64,000 nucleotides of DNA from a bacterium 1XD42-76 (GCA_009917545.1 QZDW01000008.1:1-64000); one strand, 5' to 3'. Positions 15,405 to 23,967 are shown, counted from the stretch's first letter. Notes: a model not told the origin generated them from the letters alone. A program made the numbers and translations.

Positions 15405-16957
15405 TGAAAAATGCAGTCGGACGCGATATTCCTGAGAGTCTCCTGACCGGAGGCCGTGAGGTCTATCAGGGTAAAAACTATATGGACGGCAGGTATATCC
15501 AAAAGGCAGCTCCTTATACAAGGCGCTGCGAGACGCCAAGAGAAAGCAAGCTGACAGAGAGCATCGCAAAAGCCCTGAAGGACTGCGGTGCAAAGAGTGG
15601 GATGACATTCAGTTTCCACCACCATCTGCGGGATGGGGATTATGTGGTAAATATGGTAATGAAATCCGCGATTGAAGAACTGGGGCTTACGGATCTGACG
15701 ATTGCTGCTACCAGCCTGGGTGCAGCTCATGACCCGGTTGCCGGCTATATCGAGCAGGGCAGAGTCATCGGAATCCAGACGAGCGGGATCCGCGGCCGGA
15801 TAGGCGAGGTCGTTTCCGCCGGCAGGCTTAAGACACCGGCTGTCATCCGCAGCCACGGGGGCCGCCCGCGCGCCATTGAGGGAGGCGAAGTACATATCGA
15901 CATTGCCTTTATCGCTGCCCCCACCAGCGATTGTATGGGTAACTGTCGCGGAATCGGCGGCAAAAGTAACTGCGGCAGCCTGGGTTACGCAATGACGGAC
16001 GCCAAATACGCCGATCATGTGGTGGTGATTACGGACTGCCTGGTAGATTTCCCCAACATGCCGGCCTCTGTGGAAGCCATTGATGTGGATTCCGTGGTAG
16101 TAGTCGGTTCCATCGGTGATTCCCGAAAGATTGCCTCGGCCGCAGCCCGTATTTCCCAGAACCCGCGTGACCTGATGATGGCAGAAAATGTAGCCAAAGT
16201 GATCGCTTCCACCCCGTATTTTAAAGACGGCTTCTCCTTTCAGACCGGCGTGGGAGGTCCCTCCCTGGCAGCAAATCTGTTCCTGGAAAAATATATGGAC
16301 GAGCGAAACATCAAAATGGGCTGGGCGATCGGAGGGATCTGCGGGCCAATGGTAGAGCTTCTCAAAAAAGGGAAAGTCGGCAAAGTCATCGACGTTCAGG
16401 ATTTTGACCTTGATGGTGTGAATTCTATCAACCAGACGCCGGGGCACTTTGAAATGAGCGCCAGTCAGTATGCTAACCCGGCCAATAAGGGCGCATTTGT
16501 GAATAAACTGGATTACGTGGTGCTGGCAGCGCTTGAAATCGACACCGGATTTAATGTGAATGTTCTTACGGGTTCGGACGGCGTTCTCCGCGGCGCTCCC
16601 GGCGGACATCCGGATACCGCGGCAGGAAGCAAATGCTGTATTATCGTGACACCGCTCATCCGGGGACGGATGGCGACGGTATGCGAGCACGTTGTGACTG
16701 TCACCACTCCGGGAGACTGTGTGGATGTCCTGGTTACGGATTATGGGATCGCGGTCAACCCCACACGGCCGGATCTGGCTGCCTGTCTTGACGCGGCGAA
16801 AATTCCGCATGTGACAATTGAGGAGCTGAAAGAAAAGGCATACAGTCTGGTGGGCCGCCCCGATGATCTGGAGTGGGAGGACCAGGTAGTCGCTGTACTG
16901 GAGGCCCGCGACGGGACGATTCTCGATGTGGTCCGGAAAATTAAACCCTATACATGA
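15404..16957 (+). CDS. citF: Citrate lyase alpha subunit (citrate:acetyl-ACP transferase)
   Basis: 517 residues, full CitF length. It belongs to the CoA-transferase superfamily and swaps the acetyl group on CitD for citrate. Characteristic segments: MTFSFHHHLRDGDYVVNMV near 75-90, TIAATSLGAAHDP, IEGGEVHIDIAFIAAPTSD, CMGNCRGIGGKSNCGSLGYA (about 185-204), GVGGPSLAANLFLEKYM, ALEIDTGFNVNVLTGSDG and GAPGGHPDTAAGSK. Stop at 16955-16957. A half copy of the dispersed hairpin repeat follows 9 bp later and then the remnant of a citrate carrier, so the operon once continued. Confidence 0.96.
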   Translation: MKNAVGRDIPESLLTGGREVYQGKNYMDGRYIQKAAPYTRRCETPRESKLTESIAKALKDCGAKSGMTFSFHHHLRDGDYVVNMVMKSAIEELGLTDLTIAATSLGAAHDPVAGYIEQGRVIGIQTSGIRGRIGEVVSAGRLKTPAVIRSHGGRPRAIEGGEVHIDIAFIAAPTSDCMGNCRGIGGKSNCGSLGYAMTDAKYADHVVVITDCLVDFPNMPASVEAIDVDSVVVVGSIGDSRKIASAAARISQNPRDLMMAENVAKVIASTPYFKDGFSFQTGVGGPSLAANLFLEKYMDERNIKMGWAIGGICGPMVELLKKGKVGKVIDVQDFDLDGVNSINQTPGHFEMSASQYANPANKGAFVNKLDYVVLAALEIDTGFNVNVLTGSDGVLRGAPGGHPDTAAGSKCCIIVTPLIRGRMATVCEHVVTVTTPGDCVDVLVTDYGIAVNPTRPDLAACLDAAKIPHVTIEELKEKAYSLVGRPDDLEWEDQVVAVLEARDGTILDVVRKIKPYT

Positions 16958-16965
16958 TAGAAAGC

Positions 16966-17005
16966 CTTCATGCGCCACAGGTAATCGTGCTGCGGTGAGT
17001 GAAAA
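16966..17005 (+). repeat. Dispersed hairpin repeat, 5' half copy
   Basis: CTTCATGCGCCACAGGTAAT followed by a GTGAGTGAAAAG end. It matches the first about 40 bases of the 106-bp repeat and closely resembles the half copy at 42466-42515 (both carry GCTGC-K-GTGA-K-GAAAAGT). It ends exactly where the citrate-carrier remnant begins. Confidence 0.7.
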
Positions 17006-17143
17006 GTGCCCGCCACGCTGCCCGTCGTGGGACTGGCTGATGTGGATATCAAAGACCACATTAAAAATAGCTTCCCATACGTGTGGATTTTTTCGATTCT
17101 GTGCATGATCGTCGCGATTATCCTCGGTATCATGCCCTTATAA
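17006..17143 (+). pseudogene. CitMHS-type citrate carrier, last 46 codons only
   Basis: An open frame reads VPATLPVVGLADVDIKDH, then IKNSFPYVWIFSILCMIVAI and ends ILGIMPL with TAA at 17141-17143. The pattern 'PAT-x-x-x-VGLAxVDxxDHxK' followed by a single last membrane helix is how CitMHS-family metal-citrate/proton symporters end (about 430 residues when intact). All upstream transporter sequence has been lost; the left border coincides with the hairpin repeat half copy. Position directly after citF supports the identification, because a citrate carrier commonly sits in citrate lyase operons. Confidence 0.75.
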
Positions 17144-17183
17144 TGAGGGATTCGCCGTCATAATGGATCGTATACTTTTATAA

Positions 17184-17216
17184 TCCGGACATGCGCCTTG
17201 CATGCAGTTGTCCGGA
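17184..17216. repeat. Short palindrome
   Basis: TCCGGACA (17184-17191) and TGTCCGGA (17209-17216) are perfect inverted arms around CATGCA-rich loop sequence. No T-run follows, so it is not an obvious terminator. Confidence 0.5.
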
Positions 17217-17262
17217 GCAGATGGAGAAATGAAAGATGTAACATGTCCGCCCGGTGACGCTG

Positions 17263-17360
17263 GGGGCGGTTGCAAAGTACAACTGAGATACACGATATGG
17301 CCGATGTCCATGCGCTTCAGAGCCATATCGTGTATACAGCTGTAATGCTGTAACCGCCCC
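17263..17360. repeat. 98-bp nested inverted repeat
   Basis: Outer arms GGGGCGGTT (17263-17271) and AACCGCCCC (17352-17360); inner arms GATACACGATATGGC (17287-17301) and GCCATATCGTGTATAC (17322-17337), with partial pairing continuing between them. The whole folds into one long hairpin. It resembles a small palindromic mobile element or the end of a lost insertion sequence, but no transposase is near. Confidence 0.6.
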
Positions 17361-17591
17361 TTATGAGTCCCTTTACACATTCTGGCCTGCGTTCAATTTC
17401 CTCACTTCGTCAGCCAAAAGGCCAACAAAGTCTGATTCCTCAAATCTTTCCCCTGTGAAGATGATTTTTATTAAACGTTCCTGATATCAATCCCCTTGTA
17501 TGGATCTTACAAATAAGCCAGACCAGGATTTGCGGGACGGCAGGAAAAATCGTCCTGACTTGATTGACAGGGTGCAGGTTTTCCTGTAGAA

Positions 17592-17735
17592 TTTTACTAT
17601 GAAAGTTCATCGCCGCAGGCGATCTAAGTTCAGGGATGCCCAATGCGCCTGAATCACTTTCATTCATGGTGGTGCGCTTACCTGTGGGCGCATGAAGGTT
17701 TACTATGAAAGTCTCGCCGCCGTCAGGCGGCATTT
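17592..17735 (-). repeat. Dispersed hairpin repeat, copy C (one full unit plus one 3' end)
   Basis: Read on the minus strand, a partial unit (GCCGCC-TGAC-GGCGGC, then ACTTTCATAGTAAACC) is followed directly by a full unit starting TTCATGCGCCCACAGG. In the full unit stem 2 has become ATCGCC-TGC-GGCGAT: the sequence has changed on both arms while pairing is kept. Stem 1 (TGCGCC/GGCGCA) is unchanged. The units are head to tail, as in copy B at 42.6 kb. Confidence 0.8.
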
Positions 17736-17858
17736 AAGAATATCTCCTTTTCCTTCCGGGACAGGATAAAAGCCGGTATTTTTAAAGCACTCTATATTGA
17801 TCTGGGGGAGTTTTGGTTTCCCCTGATGAAACATGAAAGGATTACAGGGTGGGGCATC

Positions 17859-18806
17859 ATGATTATCAGCGCAAGCCGCAGAACCGATCTGCCGGCATGT
17901 TATCCGGACTGGCTGTTTCAACGGCTGAAAGAGGAATACGTTCTGGTGAGGAACCCCATGAACGCGCATCAGATCAGCCGGATTGACCTGTCACCAAAGG
18001 TGGTGGACGGTATTGTCCTGTGGACGAAAAATCCGCTCCCACTGTTTCGTCATCTGAATGAGCTGGAAAAATATTCTTATTATGTACAGTTTACTCTTAC
18101 GCCCTATGGCCCGGAGGCAGAACCAGGGCTGCCGTCAAAGAACAGGGTGATGATTCCGGCATTTTGCCGCCTGTCACGGGAAATCGGGCGGGAACGTGTC
18201 GTATGGCGCTATGATCCGATTTTTTTGAGCAATGTTTACACGATGGAATACCATACGAAATATTTCCGTGTGCTGGCGTCCCGGCTGGGAGAATACACGG
18301 AAAAATGTACAGTGAGCTTTCTCGATCTCTATCAGAGCACGGCGCGCAACGGCAGGCCGCTTGGGATCCACACAGAGACCGGAGAGCAGCAGCTTGAGTT
18401 AATGGAACGTTTTGCAGAGATTGCAGAGGAATGGGGAATCACGATAGATACCTGTGCGGAGCAGGGCGATTTTGGCCGGTTTCATGTTGGCCGCGCAAGC
18501 TGCATTGACAAGGACAGGCTGGAGCGGATCAGAGGTTGTCAGCTCAAGGTCAAAAAGGATCCGAACCAGCGCCCGGAATGCGGATGTGCGGCGAGCATTG
18601 ACATCGGGACATACGATACATGCAGGATCGGATGCCTGTACTGCTATGCAAACCATCACAGGGATACCGTTTTCAAAAATTCCCAAAGACATAACCCGGC
18701 CTCGCCGCTTTTATTCGGCGAGATCGGGGAAAATGACAGAATCATGGAACGCAGGATGGAATCCTGCATGGACGGGCAGATGAGTTTCCATGATTGGCAC
18801 GGTTAA
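17859..18806 (+). CDS. DUF1848 family protein
   Basis: 315 residues from ATG 17859; the family starts MIISASRRTDLPA as here, so the longer frame from 17826 is not used. Conserved segments include YPDWLFQRLKEEYVLVRNP, DGIVLWTKNPLPL, YYVQFTLTPYGPE and VVWRYDPIFLS. A cysteine cluster near the C-terminus (CGCAASIDIGTYDTCRIG, then CLYCYAN) probably binds an Fe-S cluster or zinc. DUF1848 proteins are distantly related to radical SAM/SPL-like enzymes but their reaction is unknown. The gene stands alone; its last 4 bases overlap the convergent thioesterase gene. Confidence 0.85.
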   Translation: MIISASRRTDLPACYPDWLFQRLKEEYVLVRNPMNAHQISRIDLSPKVVDGIVLWTKNPLPLFRHLNELEKYSYYVQFTLTPYGPEAEPGLPSKNRVMIPAFCRLSREIGRERVVWRYDPIFLSNVYTMEYHTKYFRVLASRLGEYTEKCTVSFLDLYQSTARNGRPLGIHTETGEQQLELMERFAEIAEEWGITIDTCAEQGDFGRFHVGRASCIDKDRLERIRGCQLKVKKDPNQRPECGCAASIDIGTYDTCRIGCLYCYANHHRDTVFKNSQRHNPASPLLFGEIGENDRIMERRMESCMDGQMSFHDWHG

Positions 18807-19195
18807 GCTTTTTCGCCGCGCTTCAGCGCCTTGGCCTGGAATTTGTCATTTTGGATTATAAAACGCTCATGGGTTCCCCCGCCGATTTTTCCTTTTTCAT
18901 CATAAACGGCGACGTGGAACACGAGGCGCCGGCCGTCGATTTCCGTCAGCTCACTTTCACACCAGACCTCCATCCCCAGAGGCGTCGGCGCATCGTGAGT
19001 GATATCCAGGCGGGTGCCTACGGTGCCGGCGCCTTCCCCGAGATAAGGAGCCACACTCTTCCAGGCAGTCATTTCCATCAGAGCGGTCATAGCCGGAGTG
19101 GCAAATACATCGAGAAGGCCGCTGCCCATGCTTTTTGCGGAATTTGCTTCCGTTACAAGCACGGTTTCCCGGCCTTTGATCCCTGTTGTCAGCAT
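18803..19195 (-). CDS. Hotdog-fold thioesterase, FlK-like
   Basis: 130 residues. LLDVFATPAMTALMEMTAW supplies the Thr and Glu, and DITHDAPTPLGMEV the His, that form the catalytic triad of fluoroacetyl-CoA thioesterase FlK and its relatives; ERFIIQNDKFQAKALKRG is the usual end. Most family members in anaerobes hydrolyse ordinary short acyl-CoAs, so fluoroacetate is not implied. ATG 19195 has GGAGG-like sequence (GGAGGATAATCAAT) upstream. It is convergent with DUF1848 (4-bp overlap) and divergent from the MBL hydrolase. Confidence 0.85.
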   Translation of the reverse strand: MLTTGIKGRETVLVTEANSAKSMGSGLLDVFATPAMTALMEMTAWKSVAPYLGEGAGTVGTRLDITHDAPTPLGMEVWCESELTEIDGRRLVFHVAVYDEKGKIGGGTHERFIIQNDKFQAKALKRGEKA

Positions 19196-19280
19196 ATTGA
19201 TTATCCTCCATTCTTCCCCTAAGGGGCTGTTTCCTCATTATAAAATAATTCACATGGAATTGCAAGAAAAAGGAGATACC

Positions 19281-19976
19281 ATGAAAATCACGTACATCCA
19301 TCACAGCGCTTTTCTGGCGGAAACGGCATCGGCTGCGCTCCTGTTTGATTACTTCAGGGGAGACGTGCCAGAGATTCCTGCAGGCAGGACGCTTTATGTA
19401 TTTGCCAGCCACCGCCATGCCGATCATTTTTCAAACATCATTTTTGATCTGGCTGAAAAATATTCTGATATCCATTACATCCTTTCCTATGATATCTGGC
19501 AGAAACGTGTTCCGGATGAGTTAAAGGAACGCACGACATTCCTGAAGCCGGGGGAGCGCTATGAGGATGCGCTTATTCAAGTTGAGGCCTTCCGGTCAAC
19601 GGACGAAGGAATCGCCTTCTGGTGCGGCGTGGATGGCCTGGAGATCTACCATGCCGGAGATCTGAACCACTGGTACTGGAAGGAAGAAGAGGAACAGTGG
19701 AACCGGGATATGACGGCCGCTTACCGTAATGAAATTCATAAAATGAAGGGACGCATTGCGGATGCAGCGTTTCTGCCGCTTGACCCGCGGCTTCATGACG
19801 CGTTCTTCCTGGGAATCGACGATTTCATGAAGGAAGCTGACGCGAAAGCCATATTTCCCATGCATTTCTGGGAGCAGTATGATGTGACAGAGCGGCTGAA
19901 AAAGCTTCCCTGTGCAACTGCCTACAAAGATAAGCTGATAGAGATTGAATACGAGGGGCAGGAATTTTATATATAA
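19281..19976 (+). CDS. Metallo-beta-lactamase-fold hydrolase
   Basis: 231 residues from ATG 19281 (AAGGAG at 19270-19275). The metal site motif is FASHRHADHFSNII, the HxHxDH pattern, near residue 45; a second ligand region is IYHAGDLNHWYWKEEEE (GD-x-N) near 125; and a terminal His in IFPMHFWEQYDV. This is the YycJ/UlaG-like small MBL group. The longer in-frame extension upstream overlaps the divergent thioesterase and has no ribosome-binding site. Substrate unknown; UlaG-type lactonases and phosphodiesterases share the fold. Confidence 0.85.
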   Translation: MKITYIHHSAFLAETASAALLFDYFRGDVPEIPAGRTLYVFASHRHADHFSNIIFDLAEKYSDIHYILSYDIWQKRVPDELKERTTFLKPGERYEDALIQVEAFRSTDEGIAFWCGVDGLEIYHAGDLNHWYWKEEEEQWNRDMTAAYRNEIHKMKGRIADAAFLPLDPRLHDAFFLGIDDFMKEADAKAIFPMHFWEQYDVTERLKKLPCATAYKDKLIEIEYEGQEFYI

Positions 19977-20095
19977 TTACAAAAATATAGATAATATGAA
20001 ATAATAGAACTATTATTTTGTAACAGAAATTATTGTAATAATTTTGAAAATACGGATAATTCCGATAAAACATCAAAAAGAGAGGAGAAGCTATA

Positions 20096-20470
20096 ATGAA
20101 GTTTCGTTTTGCACACAACAATTTTAACGTAATGGATTTGGACAAGTCCCTGAAATTCTACGAAGAGGCTCTGGGACTTACAGAGGTACGCCGCAAAGAG
20201 GCGGAGGACGGGAGCTTTATCATCGTTTATCTGGGAGACGGCTCAAGTGAGCACAGACTCGAGCTTACATGGCTGCGCGACTGGGAAAAGGACAAGTATG
20301 ATCTGGGAGATAACGAATTCCATCTGGCATTTACGGTCGATGATTTTGAAGCTGCTCACGAGAGGCACAAAGAGATGGGATGCATCTGTTTTGAAAATGA
20401 GAAAATGGGCATCTATTTTATCACGGATCCGGACAATTACTGGCTGGAAGTCATTCCTGCCAGACGTTAA
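20096..20470 (+). CDS. Glyoxalase I-like protein (VOC superfamily)
   Basis: 124 residues in two beta-alpha-beta-beta-beta halves. Predicted metal ligands are the His in FRFAHNNFNVMDLDKS, the Glu in RLELTWLRDW, the His in NEFHLAFTVDDFE and the Glu in NYWLEVIPARR, the full set of lactoylglutathione lyase. Small clostridial GloA proteins of this length use Ni2+ or Zn2+ to detoxify methylglyoxal. ATG follows AGAGAGGAG. The YjjG nucleotidase gene starts 102 bp downstream, possibly on the same transcript. Confidence 0.87.
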   Translation: MKFRFAHNNFNVMDLDKSLKFYEEALGLTEVRRKEAEDGSFIIVYLGDGSSEHRLELTWLRDWEKDKYDLGDNEFHLAFTVDDFEAAHERHKEMGCICFENEKMGIYFITDPDNYWLEVIPARR

Positions 20471-20572
20471 GGAGGGCCTGCGTATCTTACTGCCAGCCCC
20501 GCAGGAAACCATGCGACAGGATACGATGGCTTTTGCCAGATGGCGGAACATTACAGAGAAAGGGAGCAGACG

Positions 20573-21277
20573 ATGAAAAAATATGAGGTGCTTTTATTCG
20601 ATGTGGACGGCACGCTGCTTGATTTTGACAAGGCAGAGGAACAGGGGATTGAGGGTGTAATGGCCCATTACGGAGTTCCGGTGACAGTGGAAAATAAGGA
20701 GAAATACCATACGCTCAATAAGGGCTACTGGCAGAGGCTGGAGCGCGGGGAGCTTACGAGAGACCAGGTGCTGGGACAGCGGTTTGAGGAGTTCTTCGGA
20801 AACTTTGGCATCACGGTGGACGGCCTTCAGACAGACGGGCTTTTCCGACAGTATCTGAATGACAGTGCAGTCCTGATCGACGGCGCAATCCCGGTTTTGG
20901 AGCGTCTGCAGGAACAGTACGCACTCTATATCGTGACAAACGGTGTGGCGGCGACCCAGTATAAACGCCTTGCAGCTTCGGGGCTCGACCGGTATTTTAA
21001 AGGGATCTTTATCTCCGAGGAGGCAGGATACCAGAAACCGCAAAGGGAATTTTTTGAATACTGTTTTGATAAGATGGGACGCCGCGATGTGGAACATATG
21101 CTGATTATTGGCGATTCACTGACATCAGATATCCGTGGGGGAAACGAAGCCGGAATTGATACATTGTGGTACAACCCGCATGGACAGATGAATACTGCAG
21201 GAGTCCGCACAGACTACGAAGCCGCATCGCTTGAAGCCATCGGGGCGATGCTCAGTGGAGCTGTGCAGCCTGCCTGA
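20573..21277 (+). CDS. YjjG-type noncanonical pyrimidine nucleotidase (HAD family)
   Basis: 234 residues from ATG 20573 (AAAGGGAGCAG just upstream). HAD motif I is LFDVDGTLLDFDKAE, motif II IVTNGVAATQY, motif III Lys in GYQKPQREFFEYCF and motif IV LIIGDSLTSDIRGGNEAG. This combination, with a helical cap between motifs I and II, is typical of YjjG/YfnB, which dephosphorylates noncanonical pyrimidine nucleotides (house-cleaning). Acts in the cytoplasm. Earlier in-frame ATG 20540 lies within the preceding spacer without a ribosome-binding site. Confidence 0.87.
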   Translation: MKKYEVLLFDVDGTLLDFDKAEEQGIEGVMAHYGVPVTVENKEKYHTLNKGYWQRLERGELTRDQVLGQRFEEFFGNFGITVDGLQTDGLFRQYLNDSAVLIDGAIPVLERLQEQYALYIVTNGVAATQYKRLAASGLDRYFKGIFISEEAGYQKPQREFFEYCFDKMGRRDVEHMLIIGDSLTSDIRGGNEAGIDTLWYNPHGQMNTAGVRTDYEAASLEAIGAMLSGAVQPA

Positions 21278-21410
21278 ACTGTACTGACGGCAGTGTGGGC
21301 GGGTTATACAGGATTGGCCCGGCGAATCAGGGCATCTGCTGTGCTGATGGCATGAAAACTGAACGGCCGGATGCATCGGTCCGCTGCCTGTCAGGTATTT
21401 AACAAATACA

Positions 21411-21439
21411 TTGACAAACAGCTGAAAACATTATAAAAT
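21411..21439 (+). promoter_or_regulatory. Promoter of the CdaR-like/malQ operon
   Basis: TTGACA (21411-21416), 17-base spacer, TAAAAT (21434-21439): near-consensus vegetative promoter 42 bp upstream of the regulator start. Confidence 0.8.
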
Positions 21440-21480
21440 TAATTTTTCCCGTAGTATAAAGCATTAAGGGGTGAGCATTT

Positions 21481-22305
21481 ATGAATAAGAACACGACAGA
21501 CATTACATTGTCAGCATACTTTAATGATATCGTAATCGGTTATTATGAGGATGAAGAGCTGGTAAAACAGTTTGGAAAACAGCTGGGTTTTGACGTGGAT
21601 ACAGATATGTTTATGGCGGTGTCGTTTTTATACCCGTCAGACAGGAATGTGACGGCGCAGGACCGGGAAAAGCTGACCCAGGCAGCCGGCGCTGTGATTG
21701 CGCTCTCTGAGATTAACCAAAAGATCGGCGGAAAGCAGATCATCACCTGTGACTCCGGTGTCTGTGTGATTTTAATCACCAGGGACAAGGTGGAAATGCG
21801 GAAAATGCTCGATGCAGTCAAGGAAGCCGCCCTGCAGGAAGTTGAGAAGATCGCCACGGACAGTAAAGTACGCGTCGGTATTGGTACGATCGAGGGTGGT
21901 ATCCGCGGTATCAAGCATACATATAATAATGCTCAGGATGCGGTTAAGGCCGGCGAGATTTTTAAGAGGGACCGTGTGATTCTGGAATACGTCGGCATGG
22001 AGATCTACAGCAGCATCAATCAGATGGTGGTGAATTTTGGCGACCGCCTGACAAGAACTGTGTTAAAACAGCTCGGCGATACGGAGAAACGCGTGCTGTC
22101 CAAGTATTATAAATGCAAAGAGGATATTGCTCTGACGGCGGCTAACCTTGGCATGACGGAGGATGAGATCAGAAACAGCCTGATGCAGGTCAAGATTAAT
22201 ACAGGCCTTGATGTCAATGACACCGAGGATAATTTTAAGCTTCATTTCATCACAATTGCCAAGAAGGTTCTGGAAAACGACGAGAGAATCAAGAGAAACC
22301 GTTGA
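21481..22305 (+). CDS. CdaR/PucR-like regulator upstream of malQ
   Basis: 274 residues. The middle (about 60-180) has the GGDEF-like fold of CdaR proteins, ending VRVGIGTIEGGIRGIKHTY and NNAQDAVKAGEIFKRD. The C-terminal part (about 215-270) is a PucR-type helix-turn-helix: KEDIALTAANLGMTEDEIRN and SLMQVKINTGLDVNDT. It is the first gene after a strong promoter and ends 13 bp before malQ, so the two are probably co-transcribed; a role in carbohydrate sensing follows from that (inference). Start ATG 21481 has a weak AGGGGTG upstream. There is no N-terminal diacid-recognition domain of normal length, so the signal is unclear. Confidence 0.75.
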   Translation: MNKNTTDITLSAYFNDIVIGYYEDEELVKQFGKQLGFDVDTDMFMAVSFLYPSDRNVTAQDREKLTQAAGAVIALSEINQKIGGKQIITCDSGVCVILITRDKVEMRKMLDAVKEAALQEVEKIATDSKVRVGIGTIEGGIRGIKHTYNNAQDAVKAGEIFKRDRVILEYVGMEIYSSINQMVVNFGDRLTRTVLKQLGDTEKRVLSKYYKCKEDIALTAANLGMTEDEIRNSLMQVKINTGLDVNDTEDNFKLHFITIAKKVLENDERIKRNR

Positions 22306-22318
22306 GTCAGGAGCGCAT

Positions 22319-23818
22319 ATGAAAACAATGTTGGATCGCGGCGCCGGGATATTGATGCCCATTTTCAGCCTGCCTTCGCCATATGGCATCGGCACATTCG
22401 GGGAGGCCGCATATGAATTCGTGGATTTTTTGAAAAGAGCGAGGCAGAAATACTGGCAGGTGCTTCCGCTTGGCCCCACAAGCTATGGGGACAGCCCCTA
22501 TCAGTCGTATTCTGCATTTGCAGGCAATCCGTATTTCATTGATCTCGATACTCTGATTGAAGAAGGGCTCCTGACCCGTGAGGAGGTCAATACCTGCCAC
22601 TGGGGTGATAACGAGACCCAGGTTTCCTATGATGAAGTTGCCGAATCCCGTTTCCCGCTTTTAAAGAAGGCTTATGCCCGCAGCGAGTTCCGTGAAGAAG
22701 AGGGATACGAGCGTTTTTGCATGGAGAGCTGGTATTGGCTTAATGATTACGCCTTTTATATGGCCTTAAAGCATCATTTTGAGCAACAGGACTGGCTTGT
22801 CTGGCCGGAGGAGATCCGTTTCCGTAAAAAGGAAGCCATAGAGCAGTACCGGGAGGAGCTGAAGGAAGAGATTGATTTCTGGAAATTCCTCCAGTATAAA
22901 TTTTACCAGCAGTGGAAGAAGCTGCGCGCCTATGCGAACGGGCAGGGAATCTCCATTATCGGGGATATTCCGATCTATGTGTCGCTCGACAGTGCCGATG
23001 TCTGGACCCATCCGGAGCTGTTTCTTCTGGATGAAGAAGAGCTGACGCCGGTCAAGGTGGCAGGAGTGCCGCCGGATGCGTTCAGCGAGACAGGCCAGCT
23101 CTGGGGGAATCCTCTATACCGCTGGGATGTTCAGGAAAAGACGGATTTTGCCTGGTGGAAGGAGCGCATGAAGGCCTCTGCACGCTTATATAACGTAGTG
23201 CGCATCGACCATTTTATCGGTGTGGTGCAGTACTATACGATTCCGGCCGGTGCCGAGGATGGCAGAGTCGGCGAATGGCTCAAAGGGCCTGGAAAGAAGC
23301 TGACGGACGCCATCGCCCAGGTAATTGGCGATACGAAGATCATTGCCGAGGATTTGGGAATCATGGTTCCGGAGGTAAAGACGCTGTTGGAAGAGACCGG
23401 ATATCCGGGGATGAAGATTATCGAGTTTGCTTTCAGCGGAGACCGCTTTAACGAGCACCTTCCCCATATGTATTCCTCGAATTCTGTAGTCTATGGCGGC
23501 ACACACGATAATGAAACGCTGGTGGGGTATTTTAAACCCGAGGCGCGTCAGTGGTGGGAGCTGCAGTATATTGTGGATTATATGGGCGTTTCCCATCAGC
23601 ACGAGATCGTAGACCGCGTGATGTTCACCGCCTATGCCTCGGTTGCCAGTGTGGTCATCTTCCAGACGCAGGATATTCTGAAGCTGGATAACTGGGCCAG
23701 AATGAATACCCCGGGGACGCTGGGAGGGAACTGGCGCTGGAGAATGCGGGCCGGAGAGCTTGGCAGGGAGCACGCAGAGCGTCTGGCATGGCTGGTAGAT
23801 ATTTTTGGGCGTTTTTGA
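22319..23818 (+). CDS. malQ: 4-alpha-glucanotransferase (amylomaltase)
   Basis: 499 residues, GH77. It starts RGAGILMPIFSLPSPYGIGT at the N-terminus and has the marker segments QKYWQVLPLGPTSYGDSPYQ, IIGDIPIYVSLDSADVW, VRIDHFIGVVQYY (catalytic nucleophile Asp), IIAEDLGIMVPEV (acid/base Glu) and YGGTHDNETLVGYF (stabilising Asp). The enzyme moves alpha-1,4-glucan segments between maltodextrins. ATG 22319 has CAGGAG upstream; the longer frame would overlap the regulator by nearly 100 bp. No transporter or phosphorylase is adjacent, so it may serve glycogen or imported dextrins. Confidence 0.95.
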   Translation: MKTMLDRGAGILMPIFSLPSPYGIGTFGEAAYEFVDFLKRARQKYWQVLPLGPTSYGDSPYQSYSAFAGNPYFIDLDTLIEEGLLTREEVNTCHWGDNETQVSYDEVAESRFPLLKKAYARSEFREEEGYERFCMESWYWLNDYAFYMALKHHFEQQDWLVWPEEIRFRKKEAIEQYREELKEEIDFWKFLQYKFYQQWKKLRAYANGQGISIIGDIPIYVSLDSADVWTHPELFLLDEEELTPVKVAGVPPDAFSETGQLWGNPLYRWDVQEKTDFAWWKERMKASARLYNVVRIDHFIGVVQYYTIPAGAEDGRVGEWLKGPGKKLTDAIAQVIGDTKIIAEDLGIMVPEVKTLLEETGYPGMKIIEFAFSGDRFNEHLPHMYSSNSVVYGGTHDNETLVGYFKPEARQWWELQYIVDYMGVSHQHEIVDRVMFTAYASVASVVIFQTQDILKLDNWARMNTPGTLGGNWRWRMRAGELGREHAERLAWLVDIFGRF

Positions 23819-23851
23819 TGGAAAATCCCAGTAATTCTCTAAAAAATGTGA

Positions 23852-23880
23852 TTGACACGTTTGAAAAAGTGTGATATGTT
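23852..23880 (+). promoter_or_regulatory. Promoter upstream of the cold-shock gene leader
   Basis: TTGACA (23852-23857), 17-base spacer, TATGTT (23875-23880). Transcription from here would make a leader of roughly 170 nt before the cold-shock start codon, passing through the long hairpin at 23905-23967. Confidence 0.65.
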
Positions 23881-23904
23881 TTAGTTAATTCCGATGCATT
23901 ATTG

Positions 23905-23967
23905 AACTCACATCTGTTTTGTAAGTCATTTGCATGCTAAATGAATTACAAAATGATGTGAGTTTTT
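23905..23967 (+). promoter_or_regulatory. Long leader hairpin / terminator-like structure upstream of csp
   Basis: AACTCACATC and TTTTGTAA on the left arm pair with TTACAAAA and GATGTGAGTT on the right, with TCATTT/AAATGA closing a GCATGCT loop; a run of T follows at 23963-23967. The stem is over 20 bp with small bulges. It can serve as malQ's terminator, but since it lies between a good promoter and the cold-shock gene it may instead be a leader attenuator. Confidence 0.65.

Larger units (their letters stand above)
17144..17591. other. Decayed region with palindromes and a possible gene tail
   Basis: No intact gene. On the minus strand an open stretch from about 17465 to the stop at 17373-17375 reads RLIKIIFTGERFEESDF, then VGLLADEVRKLNAGQNV; it looks like the C-terminus of a lost protein I do not recognise. 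The rest is occupied by the two palindromic structures listed separately. This is residual DNA between the citrate operon and the DUF1848 gene. Confidence 0.45.

Noticed and set aside
15359-17059. A 566-codon minus-strand frame covering citF
   Set aside because: Opposite strand of an intact, recognisable citF; His/Cys-rich nonsense protein typical of antisense of GC-rich codons.
17440-17733. A minus-strand frame of 97 codons across repeat copy C
   Set aside because: Made of repeat sequence with a random tail; no ribosome-binding site. Described as a repeat instead.
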